Assembly: GCF_003664035.1 (NCBI RefSeq) | Contig: NZ_RCCK01000013.1 | Location: forward strand, 372,001-436,000 | Direction: 5' to 3' | DNA length: 64,000 nucleotides | Source: Pedobacter alluvionis | GTDB taxonomy: Bacteria > Bacteroidota > Bacteroidia > Sphingobacteriales > Sphingobacteriaceae | Made by a program: the position numbers and the translations under genes | Shown: positions 49,617-59,226 of the stretch, in pieces | How positions within the stretch are numbered: the stretch's first letter is position 1 | How the letters are laid out: each line of letters begins with the position of its first letter | Notes under the pieces: generated by a model | Told to the model about the DNA's origin: nothing | What the model saw: the letters and a program-made list of their open reading frames with translations, nothing else | Databases searched by the model: none

Positions 49617-50909
49617 ATGTCTGAAAACGCTCTTCAAAACAATACGCCCTGGAATATTTATAAAAAAATCTCTTTCAGGTTCTTTTTCCTGCTCTTGTCT
49701 CTTTTCATCATCTTGAATAATAATGGAGCCTTTACGTTCCTATCAAGTGTATTGCAGTTGCCGAACCTGGTATTGCACGATCTTATCCCCTGGTTCTCTA
49801 AACACATTATCCACTATAATTACGATTTTACAATTTATACCAATGGTAGTGGCGATACCTCTTATGATTGGGTATTGTTACTCTTTATATTTTTGGTATC
49901 GGTAATTGGTAGCATCATTTGGTCGGTTTTAGACCGCAAACGCAAAAGTTACAATACAGCTTACTACTGGCTTGTGGTACTGGTAAGATTTTATTTAGCC
50001 TTTACTTTGATATTATACGGCGCTATAAAAGTAATCAAACTTCAATTTCCTGATCCTTCATTAATGAGGTTACTTCAACCTTTCGGAAATGCGTCGCCAA
50101 TGGGCCTTGCATGGACCTTTCTCGGTTTTTCTAAAGGCTACAATATTTTTATGGGCATCATAGAAGTTTCTGCCATTATGCTTTTGTTCCGTAGAACGGT
50201 TGTTGTGGGTGCCTTTATATCATTGGCTACAACAGCGCATGTAATGTCGATGAATTATTTTTTCGACGTTCCTGTAAAACTACTCTCAACCGCACTAGTG
50301 GTGATGTGTGTTTTTATTTTGGCCCCTCATTTCTTAAAACTATATCGCTTCTTTATCAGATATGAAAGCCAGCAGCTCGAAAAAATGTATCGCCCAGCTT
50401 TTAAAAAGAGATGGCTTTACTTTACGGCTTATGGTGCAAAATACCTATACATTACTGCTTCTCTGGTATTCCTGATATCATCATTAATTGAACAGAGAAA
50501 AACTTATGGTAGTGCAGCTCCCAAACCATTTATGTATGGCATTTATAATGTTGAAAGCATGAAAGTTAAAGGTGAAACCTTAGCGCCTTTAACTACTGAT
50601 AGTACGCGATGGAGACAGATGATTATTAATTATTCAGGTTATGCAAGGATAAAGAAGATGAACGATAGCTCTGCTAATTTTACTACTGTTTTTGATCAGA
50701 AGAAAAAAGAATTGGTACTTAAATCAACTGATAAAGACTCCACTAAATATGTTTTAAACTATAATATTGTTGGAAAAGACAGACTGATGCTTTCGGGCCT
50801 GACAGAGAAAGATTCCATATCGGTAAGTTTTAAGCGAAAAGACCTTAAAGACTTTAAGCTCATTAACAGGGGTTTCCATTGGGTGAGTGAATATCCATAC
50901 AATCGTTAA
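49617..50909 (+). CDS. DoxX-like membrane protein
   Basis: 430 residues. Seven or so membrane helices lie in the first 300 residues: near 20-42, 80-98, 115-137, 175-190, 200-216, 222-238 and 275-290. The central stretch LVRFYLAFTLILYGAIKVIKLQFP with LGFSKGYNIFMGIIEVSAIMLLF resembles DoxX/SURF4-type proteins. The last 120 residues are soluble and beta-rich. Function unknown. It lies between a ThiE-like gene and a thiamine-pyrophosphokinase-like gene on the same strand. Confidence 0.75.
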   Translation: MSENALQNNTPWNIYKKISFRFFFLLLSLFIILNNNGAFTFLSSVLQLPNLVLHDLIPWFSKHIIHYNYDFTIYTNGSGDTSYDWVLLLFIFLVSVIGSIIWSVLDRKRKSYNTAYYWLVVLVRFYLAFTLILYGAIKVIKLQFPDPSLMRLLQPFGNASPMGLAWTFLGFSKGYNIFMGIIEVSAIMLLFRRTVVVGAFISLATTAHVMSMNYFFDVPVKLLSTALVVMCVFILAPHFLKLYRFFIRYESQQLEKMYRPAFKKRWLYFTAYGAKYLYITASLVFLISSLIEQRKTYGSAAPKPFMYGIYNVESMKVKGETLAPLTTDSTRWRQMIINYSGYARIKKMNDSSANFTTVFDQKKKELVLKSTDKDSTKYVLNYNIVGKDRLMLSGLTEKDSISVSFKRKDLKDFKLINRGFHWVSEYPYNR

Positions 50910-50972
50910 TCATTTTACGTCCGGCTGATTCTTCCTATACTGTACTTAAAGCGAAATTTCTATATTCGCAGT

Positions 50973-51533
50973 ATGTCTTCACACCATATTGTAAAAGAAA
51001 AACAAGAGCCAGCTTTATACATCGATGAGCTTGGGAATTTTAACGAAGAGCTTTTAGGGCAACTGCTCGAATGGAGCCCTACCCTTTTGGTTAACGGAGA
51101 AAATTACGATAAGATTTTTTCTTTAGGTTTAAAGGTAGATGTGCTGGTAAACGGGAACGGGCAGGAAGCGCAGGAAGATACCAAAGTTGTTCAAGGACCT
51201 GTTGATGCTTTAATGGTAGCCGTTAATTATCTGTACGAAGAGAAATACCCTGCGGTAAATGTAATTACGAAAAAATTCGATCTTGAGAAATTTGCAGGAT
51301 TTGAAGACAAAATTAATCTGGTGGTATTTACCGAAAGAGCAAAGCACTATCCTATAAAATCGGGATTCTCTGTTTGGAAACCTGCGGGAAGTGAGTTTCT
51401 GATTCATGGTAACCGATATATGGAAGTAACCAACCTCGCGCAGAATGAAGAAGAAATTTTTACTGTAGTTAAAGATGGCTTTGTAGAATTTACCTTTTCA
51501 GGACAACCAATTTTTATTAGCGAACCTATATGA
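50973..51533 (+). CDS. Thiamine pyrophosphokinase-like protein, apparently catalytically dead
   Basis: 186 residues. The opening MSSHHIVKEKQEPAL, LLGQLLEWSPTLLV, the LGLKVDVL helix-strand and the closing beta part (FLIHGNRYMEV, FTVVKDGFVEFTF) follow Bacteroidetes thiamine pyrophosphokinases. But the acidic motifs are gone: D-G-G/A after the first strand reads N-G-E (41-43), and G-D-F-D reads N-G-N-G (60-63). Those aspartates bind Mg-ATP in active enzymes. The protein is thus likely a non-catalytic, TPP-binding relative, or has a new function. The stop overlaps the start of the GNAT gene (ATGA). Confidence 0.78.
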   Translation: MSSHHIVKEKQEPALYIDELGNFNEELLGQLLEWSPTLLVNGENYDKIFSLGLKVDVLVNGNGQEAQEDTKVVQGPVDALMVAVNYLYEEKYPAVNVITKKFDLEKFAGFEDKINLVVFTERAKHYPIKSGFSVWKPAGSEFLIHGNRYMEVTNLAQNEEEIFTVVKDGFVEFTFSGQPIFISEPI

Positions 51534-52024
51534 TTACCCTTAGAAAAGCAAAAGAAGATGATATAGAAATCATCATGGACATTGCTGCGGCAACCTGGCC
51601 ATCAACCTACCTTGATATTATCGGGCAGGCGCAGATTGATTATATGTTGGATAAAATGTATAACAAAGGCGAGCTATTGAAACAATTTATGGAAGGGCAT
51701 ATTTTCCTCATTGCTGAGGAAGGCGAAAATCAGTTCGGGTTTGCAGGATATTCTATTATTGGGCATGATGCACGTATTTACAAACTGCACAAGCTTTATG
51801 TGCTGCCATCTGCACATGGTAAGGGCGTTGGGAAAATCTTAATTAATGAGGTTTTTAACCAGGTAAAAGATGCAGGAGGAAGCGCCCTGCAATTGAATGT
51901 GAACAAGTATAATAAAGCCAAAGACTTTTATCTGAAAGGAGGTTTCACCATTAAAGAATCGGTAAAACTTGATATAGGTGAGGGCTACTTTATGGACGAT
52001 TATGTTATGGAGTATAAGTTTTAA
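51530..52024 (+). CDS. GNAT-family N-acetyltransferase
   Basis: 164 residues. Acetyl-CoA-binding motif LYVLPSAHGKGVGKILINEV near 86-105 (Q/R-x-x-G-x-G/A form), preceded by YSIIGHDARIYKL and followed by LQLNVNKYNKAKDFYLKGGFT. The acceptor is unknown. It overlaps the TPK-like gene by 4 bp, so the two are translated together. Confidence 0.93.
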   Translation: MITLRKAKEDDIEIIMDIAAATWPSTYLDIIGQAQIDYMLDKMYNKGELLKQFMEGHIFLIAEEGENQFGFAGYSIIGHDARIYKLHKLYVLPSAHGKGVGKILINEVFNQVKDAGGSALQLNVNKYNKAKDFYLKGGFTIKESVKLDIGEGYFMDDYVMEYKF

Positions 52025-52038
52025 CTCTTCTCGAATTA

Positions 52039-52124
52039 TCGTCATTTCGAGCGTAGTGCAACGCAGCCGAGAAATCTATCTAAATAGATTTCTCCATTTC
52101 GCTGCGCTCCAGTCGAAAAGACGA
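52039..52124. repeat. Dispersed palindromic repeat (TCGTCATTTCGA type)
   Basis: TCGTCATTTCGAGCGTAGTGC at left, AGTCGAAAAGACGA at right, AGAAATCTATC/GATTTCTCC within. Between two converging genes. Confidence 0.8.
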
Positions 52125-52164
52125 TCGATTTTTGGGAATGACGATCATCGCATTAATTATCTCA

Positions 52165-54606
52165 CTAATTCTTCATCCTTCCCTGCTCTGCTTCGGTACC
52201 TGTTGAGCGGCGACGGGCCGGTTTGATTTCATTCTTACCAAAGCGATAAGTAAAGCTGATTTTGCCAATTTGAGTTTCATTTTTCTGATGTACGGAGTAA
52301 GTTAAACCCGGATAGGCACTTGATAAATTGTTTTCAGACATATTAAATACATCTGATAAGGCCAGCTTCAAACTTGCCTTTTTGTTGAACATTGATTTGC
52401 TCAAACCTGCATCAATATAGTAACGGGCTTTTAAACTTAGCGTTCCATAATCAAGCGGCGATTCGTAGCTACCATTTATTTCTGCTGTAAAACCATCCAT
52501 AATAGTAAAGGTTTGCTGAGATTTAAATTGAAAAGAAGTTTTACCGGTTTTTAAAGCGCTCCCGGCCAGATCAGGTGCTTCAAAACTCAGGTAAAAAACA
52601 TTTAAGTTATTATTGGTCTGCCACCATTTTGTAAGCTGTACAGGTACGTTCAAATTAGCGTTGTAGCTAATATTTGTGGCAATATTTGCATTGGTTTGAT
52701 ATAACGATTTATTTGCCGCATCTGGTAAAATTACCTCAGCAATTACATCGTTAATCTTGCTATAGCCTATTGAGAGCATATATTTTTGCAACAGGGTATA
52801 ACTGAGCTCAAAATTATGTGTATACTGTGGGTTTAAAAACGGATTCCCTTTGTTATAGGTAAATTCGTCTAAGTAATAAATAAAGGGATTTAAGGCATCA
52901 TAACTCGGGCGGTCTATTCTTCTGCTATAAGAAAAGCCTAACTGATTGTTTTTAGAAAGCGTTTGCTGAACAAATAACGTTGGAAAGAAATCCCAGTAAT
53001 TTCGTTCTACAACTGTATTTGTAGTAATCAAATTTCCTTTCGAATTGGTTTGCTCAACCCTTAGACCAATCTGCACGCTGGTATTTTTAAACTGTTTGTT
53101 GATATTGGTATAGGCCGCATTTACATTTTCATCATAAACAAATTGATTACTTCGTTTTACATCGTTCTGCCAGGCATTACTTACTAATACTTCTGCCTGT
53201 AAGTCATTATCGGTTTTAACCCAGCTGCTTTTAACCCCGGCTTCAAGTTTAACCGTTTTGTTTAGCGAAACATTATAATCGATTTTAAATGCTTTGATAT
53301 CAATAATCGAAGGGGTGTTGTTCCTTGTATATATGATCGGGCGGATGCTGTTTCCGTTTTGAAACCGATAATCGTTTTCATAATCAGAACCATCGTTTCC
53401 TTTGTATTTGGAATAATCTACATCTGCCGAGATTTCTGAGCCCGCGGTATCCAGAACAGATTTATAATTTAAGTTATAAGAAACATTATTGTATTTGTTT
53501 GTCTGCAATGATTTGGTTATCAGGCTGGAATCTGCCTTTTGAAAAGATGTACCAATTAAAGTATTGTTTGCGGATGCTTCGGTGCCATGGTTAAAATAAC
53601 CATTTACCAATAGTCCAATGGTATTTTTCTTATCGATAAAATAATCTAATCCTGCTTTAAGGTTATTGTTATATTGTTTTCTTTTGCTCTCACCTACCTG
53701 CATAAAGTAAATATCGGGCGTGCCGTTCGAAATCCGGTCAATAGCGATCAGGTTATCTCGCTCAAACTTACCATAGTTGTAGTTGCCAAAAAGATTAAGT
53801 TTCTGTGTACGGTGGTTCAGGTTTAAACCTGCATTTCCCCTCAGGTTTTTGCCATATCCCAATGATCCGTTTATGCTGCCGTTTGTTCCGCCATTTTTAT
53901 TTTTCTTTGTTTTGATGTTTATAATTCCTGAGTTTCCTGAGGCATCGTATTTGGAAGATGGATTAGTAATTAACTCAATGCTTTCTATGTCAGAACTCTG
54001 CATATTCCGTAACAGGTTGGCCACATCGGCACTACTCATGTAAGTTTGTTTGCCATCCAATTGAATTAATACCCCCTGTTTTCCCATCATCGAAATCTTA
54101 TCGTTTTGATCTACCGATACGCCTGGTGCTTTTTGTAAAACTTCCAGTGCAGTAGAACCTGTCATAACCGCACTATTGGAAACGTTCATCACGATCTTAT
54201 CCATTTTCCTTTCGATTAATGGCTTGGTTACCGCTACATTCACTTCTTTTAAGTTTTGAGTGCTTGCAACAAGCTGTGCCGTTCCGAAATCTACTTTTTG
54301 ATTATCCTCTGTTAAAAAAATGGTTTTACTTTTAAGCGTTTTATAGCCCATGTTACTGGCCTTATAATAATAACTCCCCTTGACCGAAACATTAAAAGTA
54401 AATATCCCGCTTGGATCGGTAAATGCTGTTTTAACCACGCTGGAATCAGATGCTTTAAAGAGTACGACAGTAACGTAATCTGCAGGTTTTTTGGTCTCAT
54501 CTAAAATTACTCCACTGATGTTCGGTTTAGGATTTGTTTGCGCAAAACCTATTGTAACAATAAAAAGAAGCGTAAGAGTAAATGCTATTTTGTATAGTGT
54601 TTTCAT
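52165..54606 (-). CDS. TonB-dependent outer-membrane beta-barrel family protein
   Basis: 813 residues. Signal peptide 1-22 (IAFTLTLLFIVTIGFAQ), CarboxypepD_reg domain at about 27-110 (ISGVILDETKKPADYVTVVLF), a plug-like region (VLQKAPGVSVDQNDKISMMGKQGVLIQLDGK, IESIELITNPSSKYDASGNSGIINIKTKK) and a large barrel of the OMP_b-brl_3 class. The very end is charged (RRRSTGTEAEQGRMKN), unlike TonB receptors that end in an aromatic strand. Substrate unknown. Confidence 0.88.
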   Translation of the reverse strand: MKTLYKIAFTLTLLFIVTIGFAQTNPKPNISGVILDETKKPADYVTVVLFKASDSSVVKTAFTDPSGIFTFNVSVKGSYYYKASNMGYKTLKSKTIFLTEDNQKVDFGTAQLVASTQNLKEVNVAVTKPLIERKMDKIVMNVSNSAVMTGSTALEVLQKAPGVSVDQNDKISMMGKQGVLIQLDGKQTYMSSADVANLLRNMQSSDIESIELITNPSSKYDASGNSGIINIKTKKNKNGGTNGSINGSLGYGKNLRGNAGLNLNHRTQKLNLFGNYNYGKFERDNLIAIDRISNGTPDIYFMQVGESKRKQYNNNLKAGLDYFIDKKNTIGLLVNGYFNHGTEASANNTLIGTSFQKADSSLITKSLQTNKYNNVSYNLNYKSVLDTAGSEISADVDYSKYKGNDGSDYENDYRFQNGNSIRPIIYTRNNTPSIIDIKAFKIDYNVSLNKTVKLEAGVKSSWVKTDNDLQAEVLVSNAWQNDVKRSNQFVYDENVNAAYTNINKQFKNTSVQIGLRVEQTNSKGNLITTNTVVERNYWDFFPTLFVQQTLSKNNQLGFSYSRRIDRPSYDALNPFIYYLDEFTYNKGNPFLNPQYTHNFELSYTLLQKYMLSIGYSKINDVIAEVILPDAANKSLYQTNANIATNISYNANLNVPVQLTKWWQTNNNLNVFYLSFEAPDLAGSALKTGKTSFQFKSQQTFTIMDGFTAEINGSYESPLDYGTLSLKARYYIDAGLSKSMFNKKASLKLALSDVFNMSENNLSSAYPGLTYSVHQKNETQIGKISFTYRFGKNEIKPARRRSTGTEAEQGRMKN

Positions 54607-54922
54607 GTTTAGGTATTTATTCTTTAAAAAATGGGCAAAAAATTCCTATACCGCATCTGCATGCGCTTCAGTTTAATTGCTTGCTTATTTAAAGTTTAGC
54701 CGGAAACGAAAGGTTCCAATTGTTTAGTTACAGATAAGACGACCGTTTTTTAAAAAGGTTACAGGGAAAGTGAAAAAGTCCTGAGTCGGGTTATTCTCCA
54801 TTGCGAATATTCAAATACTGCACAAAACAATACATCTACTATTTCAAACACTGCCTTTCCTGTTTTATGGTTTTAGTTTTGCTATTATTGCTACAAGTTT
54901 GATGAAAATTAAACTTAACGTT
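54607..54922. other. Intergenic region between divergent genes
   Basis: AT-rich, no gene. TTTTAGTTTTGCTATTATTGC near 54868-54890 could hold a promoter for the LytS gene but no strict TTTG/TAnnTTTG pair was found. Confidence 0.4.
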
Positions 54923-56542
54923 ATGAAAAAGATCATCTTTATATTTCTCAGCCTCATTGTTGCGGTATCTACCGTAAATGCACAAAAAGGTATCAACTTT
55001 AATAGCATATACGCTGCAGGAGGAAAATTGCTCATGCATGTAGATAGTGGGGCTAGAAACGTTTTTTATGCCATTGGATTTCCCAATCAACCCCGCACAT
55101 CCTTTAATTACTTACCTGATGTAAACAATGTAAGTATCTCGATTAATTTTAGAAAGAACATTAATATACAGCACTATCGGTACACCATTTTGGCAGATAA
55201 CAAACCCATTGCGCTCAATAAGCCGATTAACATGACACAGCTGAAAGATACCCATGCAGGAGGGGATGAAGAAATATTCAGTTCGGCAACACTTGGTATT
55301 TTTCCTGTAAAAGGCAAAATCATTACAACACTTATTTATAGCATAGACAAACCGCAAGATATCGATAAGGCTGTTTTTTACGGAAAGCCTATTCCAAGCG
55401 CAAAAATCCTATCTTTTTCAATGCTGAGCAAAAGCGATCAGATCTATAGCACCAGCTGGGTAAAAGACCCAAAAGGGAGCACAAACTTTACTTTCACAGA
55501 AAAAGATCTGCAGCTAAACATTGTTAAAGACAAATCGGATATTGATTATCTTTACTATACCTCAATAAAAGACAAAAAAAACAATAAAATCATTTTCGAA
55601 TCAACTACCTGGCGATATGGTGGCATCATAAGTGAAGATCATGAGCAACTACCTTTTATAGAAATTGATAAAAACATTTTCAAAAAGTCGGGCGAGTATG
55701 AAATTATTATTCAGCCATCAATTAAATGGACCAGTTGCTTTGATTGCGATATTTCACCAAAAGAAACCGAAAAATACGTAACCCGGCATACGCTTTTTAT
55801 CACTTTAGCTGAAGAAAACTATACTAAAAAAGAACTTTACAGTTATGCATTAATGGGAACATTTGTTATTGGTTTAAATTTTTTACTGATACTTAACGCG
55901 ATCAAAAGAAGAAACAAAAAAAGGTTGACAGTTGCAGAACAGCAAAAAAACACGGCAAAGCTTCAACTTAACTCCATCCGTGCGCAATTAAACCCTCATT
56001 TTCTGTTTAACGCACTCTCTGGCATTCAAAACTTGATGAATAAGAATGAAATAGACAATGCCAATAAATACCTGTCTAAGTTTGCCCGCTTAACCCGTAA
56101 CGTACTTGATGATAAAGAACTGATTAGTTTATCACAGGAAAAAACTTTACTAGACGATTACCTGCAAATGGAGCAATTGCGGTTTGGCTTTAAGTACGAA
56201 ATTAACTGTTCCGAAAACTTAGATTTGGATAACGTAGAAATACCCAGCATGTTGCTACAACCTTTTGTAGAAAATGCGGTGAAGCACGGCATATCGAAAA
56301 AAGCTACCGACGGAATAATTGTAATCACATTTACCAAGCAAGCAAATGATTTGGTATTAACTGTTATCGATAATGGAAATGGATTTGACACAGAAAAAAA
56401 GAACAATGGTTTAGGTCTTCAATTAAGTAACAGTAGAATAGCACTCTTAAATAGTATTTATAAGGAAAATCGCTTTACTTTAGCTATACAACCAAGCACA
56501 AGCGGCAGTAAAATAAGCTTAACATTAACCGATTGGCTATAA
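54923..56542 (+). CDS. LytS-type sensor histidine kinase
   Basis: 539 residues from the ATG at 54923 (MKKIIFIFLSLIVAVSTVNAQ, a signal peptide); an ATG at 54899 adds eight. A periplasmic region of about 275 residues without known motif precedes a membrane helix at about 299-322 and a coiled linker. The kinase part carries the phosphoacceptor in LNPHFLFNALSGIQNLM, the N box QPFVENAVKHGI and the G box DNGNGFD. The response regulator follows 7 bp on. Confidence 0.93.
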   Translation: MKKIIFIFLSLIVAVSTVNAQKGINFNSIYAAGGKLLMHVDSGARNVFYAIGFPNQPRTSFNYLPDVNNVSISINFRKNINIQHYRYTILADNKPIALNKPINMTQLKDTHAGGDEEIFSSATLGIFPVKGKIITTLIYSIDKPQDIDKAVFYGKPIPSAKILSFSMLSKSDQIYSTSWVKDPKGSTNFTFTEKDLQLNIVKDKSDIDYLYYTSIKDKKNNKIIFESTTWRYGGIISEDHEQLPFIEIDKNIFKKSGEYEIIIQPSIKWTSCFDCDISPKETEKYVTRHTLFITLAEENYTKKELYSYALMGTFVIGLNFLLILNAIKRRNKKRLTVAEQQKNTAKLQLNSIRAQLNPHFLFNALSGIQNLMNKNEIDNANKYLSKFARLTRNVLDDKELISLSQEKTLLDDYLQMEQLRFGFKYEINCSENLDLDNVEIPSMLLQPFVENAVKHGISKKATDGIIVITFTKQANDLVLTVIDNGNGFDTEKKNNGLGLQLSNSRIALLNSIYKENRFTLAIQPSTSGSKISLTLTDWL

Positions 56543-56549
56543 TATTACA

Positions 56550-57296
56550 ATGAAGGCAATTTTAATAGATGACGAAATTTCCAACTTACAAAACTTGCGG
56601 ACTTTGTTAGAAAAGCACTGTCCGCAGGTAACTATAATGGCAACAACACAGAATATCGATGATGCGGTTAATATTATTGAAAAATATTCACCTGATTTAG
56701 TATTTCTGGATATTCAAATGGGCGAGCAAACAGGTTTTGATGTACTAAAGCTGCTTCCTGCACGTAATTTCGAAGTTATTTTTGTTACCGCTTACGATCA
56801 ATATGGGATACAAGCAGTAAAATTTGCCGCCTTAGATTATCTTTTAAAACCCATTGATATTGAAGAACTGATAAACGCTGTAAATAAAGCCGAACATAAA
56901 CTGGCAACACAAATACAAAATCTACAGCTTGATTTTTTGCTGCAACAATTAAAAAAGCCTGAAACAAATGTTAGCAAGATTGCCCTACAGATGCAAAGCG
57001 AAATAAGGTATGTTGCTTTATCAGAAATTATACGTTGCGAGGCAGACAATACTTATACCCGTTTCTTCCTTTCAAGTAATGAAAAAATATTGGTTTCTAA
57101 ATCACTTAAAGAATATGCAGATTTACTGCGGCCTAACGGATTTTTAAGAACTCACCAAAGCCATTTAATAAATCCAAAATATGTAAAAAGCTGGTTAAAA
57201 GAAGATGGTGGTATTTTACTCTTAACCTCTGGAGAAAAGATACCCGTTTCTAAGCCCAACAAGGGCACTGTAAAACAAGCCTTGCAACAGCTCTAG
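56550..57296 (+). CDS. LytTR-family response regulator
   Basis: 248 residues. Receiver 1-120 with acidic IDDEIS, phosphoacceptor Asp in LVFLDIQMGE near 54, Thr in VFVTAYDQYG and Lys in YLLKPIDIEE. A LytTR DNA-binding domain covers about 145-248: YVALSEIIRCEADNTYTRFFL, LKEYADLLRPNGFLRTHQSHLIN, ISV-type end. Pairs with the LytS kinase just upstream. Confidence 0.95.
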   Translation: MKAILIDDEISNLQNLRTLLEKHCPQVTIMATTQNIDDAVNIIEKYSPDLVFLDIQMGEQTGFDVLKLLPARNFEVIFVTAYDQYGIQAVKFAALDYLLKPIDIEELINAVNKAEHKLATQIQNLQLDFLLQQLKKPETNVSKIALQMQSEIRYVALSEIIRCEADNTYTRFFLSSNEKILVSKSLKEYADLLRPNGFLRTHQSHLINPKYVKSWLKEDGGILLLTSGEKIPVSKPNKGTVKQALQQL

Positions 57297-57370
57297 TAAT
57301 ATAAAAGCCTTTATTTAGCTTTTCATTATTAACGGGTTTAAACAGTAAACCTAATTTATAAACTAAAAAA

Positions 57371-57408
57371 GCCACAGATAAACAAGCTTATGCTTGCATA
57401 TCTATGGC
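57371..57408. terminator. Two-way terminator between converging genes
   Basis: GCCACAGATA and TATCTATGGC pair with one mismatch, enclosing CAAGC/GCTTG. A-rich before and T-rich after, so it can end both the LytTR gene (+) and the M49-like gene (-). Confidence 0.7.
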
Positions 57409-57433
57409 CTTTATTCCTCGTTAAGGAAATCTT

Positions 57434-59113
57434 TTATTTTACCCCAAGTACATCAACACCTTGTTCGAAAACAACATCAACAGGAATATTCTTTTTAGTC
57501 AAACGTTCCAAATCTGTTTGAAGTTCTGTATGGATAACCGCTTTTTCTTTTTGTGCTTTTTCTACCGCAGCTTTGTCGCCATTACCTTGAAGCGTAAGAA
57601 TAAATGCACTTAAATCATTCATAGCCGTAGCAAATTTTTCGAAGTTTACTTTGTAAGTACCTTTAGCCGTACGCTCAAAAGCTCCTTTTTCCTGAAAATA
57701 ATTAAAGCACTGCATGTTCGCTTTTCCATGTGCTTCAGAAACACCAAAGCGAACTGAACGTAGAATACCGGCCATAAATGTGGTATAATAATCTTTTATA
57801 TCACCTGTTAACTCGCCTTTTTTAAGTAAGCCAGTTACCATATATAAACCTAAAATATCGGCTTTGCCTTCTTCCAGCCAGCTATATTGTTCTTTTAATG
57901 CTGCCCTTACAAAACCTTTTCCGGTAATGGTTTTTTTAATTCCTAAACCATGTGCTACTTCGTGAAACATTACGTTCGCAAAAAAAGCATCAAACTTAAT
58001 GTATTGTTGCTGGTCTGCTTCTATTAATTCTTTTGAAATCGGTACCAGGATTTTATCGAATTTCGCTTGCATTGCATTTTTTAGCTGCGAACGGCGCGTG
58101 CCTTTTTCCTGTTGAATTTTTTCGTCGTTTGGAAGATTAACGGCAATGGTTTTCGATCCGGCGTTACAATCGCCTGCATAATAAACCACATCATAAGCAT
58201 TTAGCTCCGAGTCAGTTCCAGGTGTTTCGGTTTTATATTTTGCTGCTACAGGCAGGTTTTTCTGTAATTCCGGGAGCATTTTTACATACTTCGCCAAACG
58301 TTTGCTCCACTCTTTATCTTTGATTAAAACATAAGCTTCGTAACTGGTACGGGCATTAAAGAGTTTATCTTCGTAATTTTCAATCGGGCCGATAATGATA
58401 TCCAGACCGTTGGTTTTCATGTCTAACCAGGCATAATCACTTGCGGTAAAATTATCTGTTACCAAAGCATCGGCCCTTAAGTTTAAATATTTTTTTAAGC
58501 CGGTATCCTCAGCAATCAGAGCGGCCTGTTTTAACAAAGAACTTGCTTTTTGTAATTCTGCAGCATATAATACATGATAGGGTACCGTTGATAATTTGCC
58601 GGTGCTGTCTTTTTGAATGACAGAATATGCGCCGAACTTATCCGCAAGGTCCGATTTTTCTATGGCTTCTTTTGTAATTCCGTATGGATAAAAGAATGCC
58701 CCTTCCGGTTTGGGGCCAACACCTACCACAAAAGGTTTATCGTTATTTAATCTATCCCATGGTCCATAATTGATATTGACAAAATCGCGTGTTTTTTCAT
58801 CTTTAATAGTGGCCAGCAAGCTATCTCTTTGTGGATAGGCTTGTTTCCAATATAGCTGATCCATAATTTCTGCTGCCTGAATTAACAAAGGCAAAATTTT
58901 ACGGTCGTTAACACTTAAATCGTTAATATTAGTAGTTAATTTAACCCTTTCGTAAATGGGTAACCGTTGTGCAACATAGTTGGTAAGACTATCTTTTTGT
59001 ATCACCACAGCCTTTTCATTATTAGATTTATTATTACCAGTGCAAGACGATAAGGCGCCAACTGAAATAGCTACTGCTGATAAAAACAGTGTTGATTTGT
59101 ATAAATTCTTCAT
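57434..59113 (-). CDS. Dipeptidyl-peptidase III-like (M49) zinc hydrolase, lipoprotein
   Basis: 559 residues from the ATG at 59113, which gives a lipoprotein signal (LFLSAVAISVGALSSC); the long frame from 59254 would overlap the divergent gene. The zinc motif reads HEVAHGLG, where classic M49 enzymes have HEXXGH; the third ligand is in LEEGKADILGLY. YGPWDRLNNDKPFV and GPIENYEDKLF are typical of the bacterial M49-like group annotated as Zn-dependent hydrolases. Likely cleaves peptides in the periplasm. Confidence 0.9.
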   Translation of the reverse strand: MKNLYKSTLFLSAVAISVGALSSCTGNNKSNNEKAVVIQKDSLTNYVAQRLPIYERVKLTTNINDLSVNDRKILPLLIQAAEIMDQLYWKQAYPQRDSLLATIKDEKTRDFVNINYGPWDRLNNDKPFVVGVGPKPEGAFFYPYGITKEAIEKSDLADKFGAYSVIQKDSTGKLSTVPYHVLYAAELQKASSLLKQAALIAEDTGLKKYLNLRADALVTDNFTASDYAWLDMKTNGLDIIIGPIENYEDKLFNARTSYEAYVLIKDKEWSKRLAKYVKMLPELQKNLPVAAKYKTETPGTDSELNAYDVVYYAGDCNAGSKTIAVNLPNDEKIQQEKGTRRSQLKNAMQAKFDKILVPISKELIEADQQQYIKFDAFFANVMFHEVAHGLGIKKTITGKGFVRAALKEQYSWLEEGKADILGLYMVTGLLKKGELTGDIKDYYTTFMAGILRSVRFGVSEAHGKANMQCFNYFQEKGAFERTAKGTYKVNFEKFATAMNDLSAFILTLQGNGDKAAVEKAQKEKAVIHTELQTDLERLTKKNIPVDVVFEQGVDVLGVK

Positions 59114-59226
59114 ATTAAAGTATATGGCTGCTAAATTAGTAAATTTTGAAAGCTTTGTATAAAGTTTGATGTATTGGGGGAAGTTTAACATAACTTTGTA
59201 ACTTCGATTAGCTAACCGTTCAAGCC

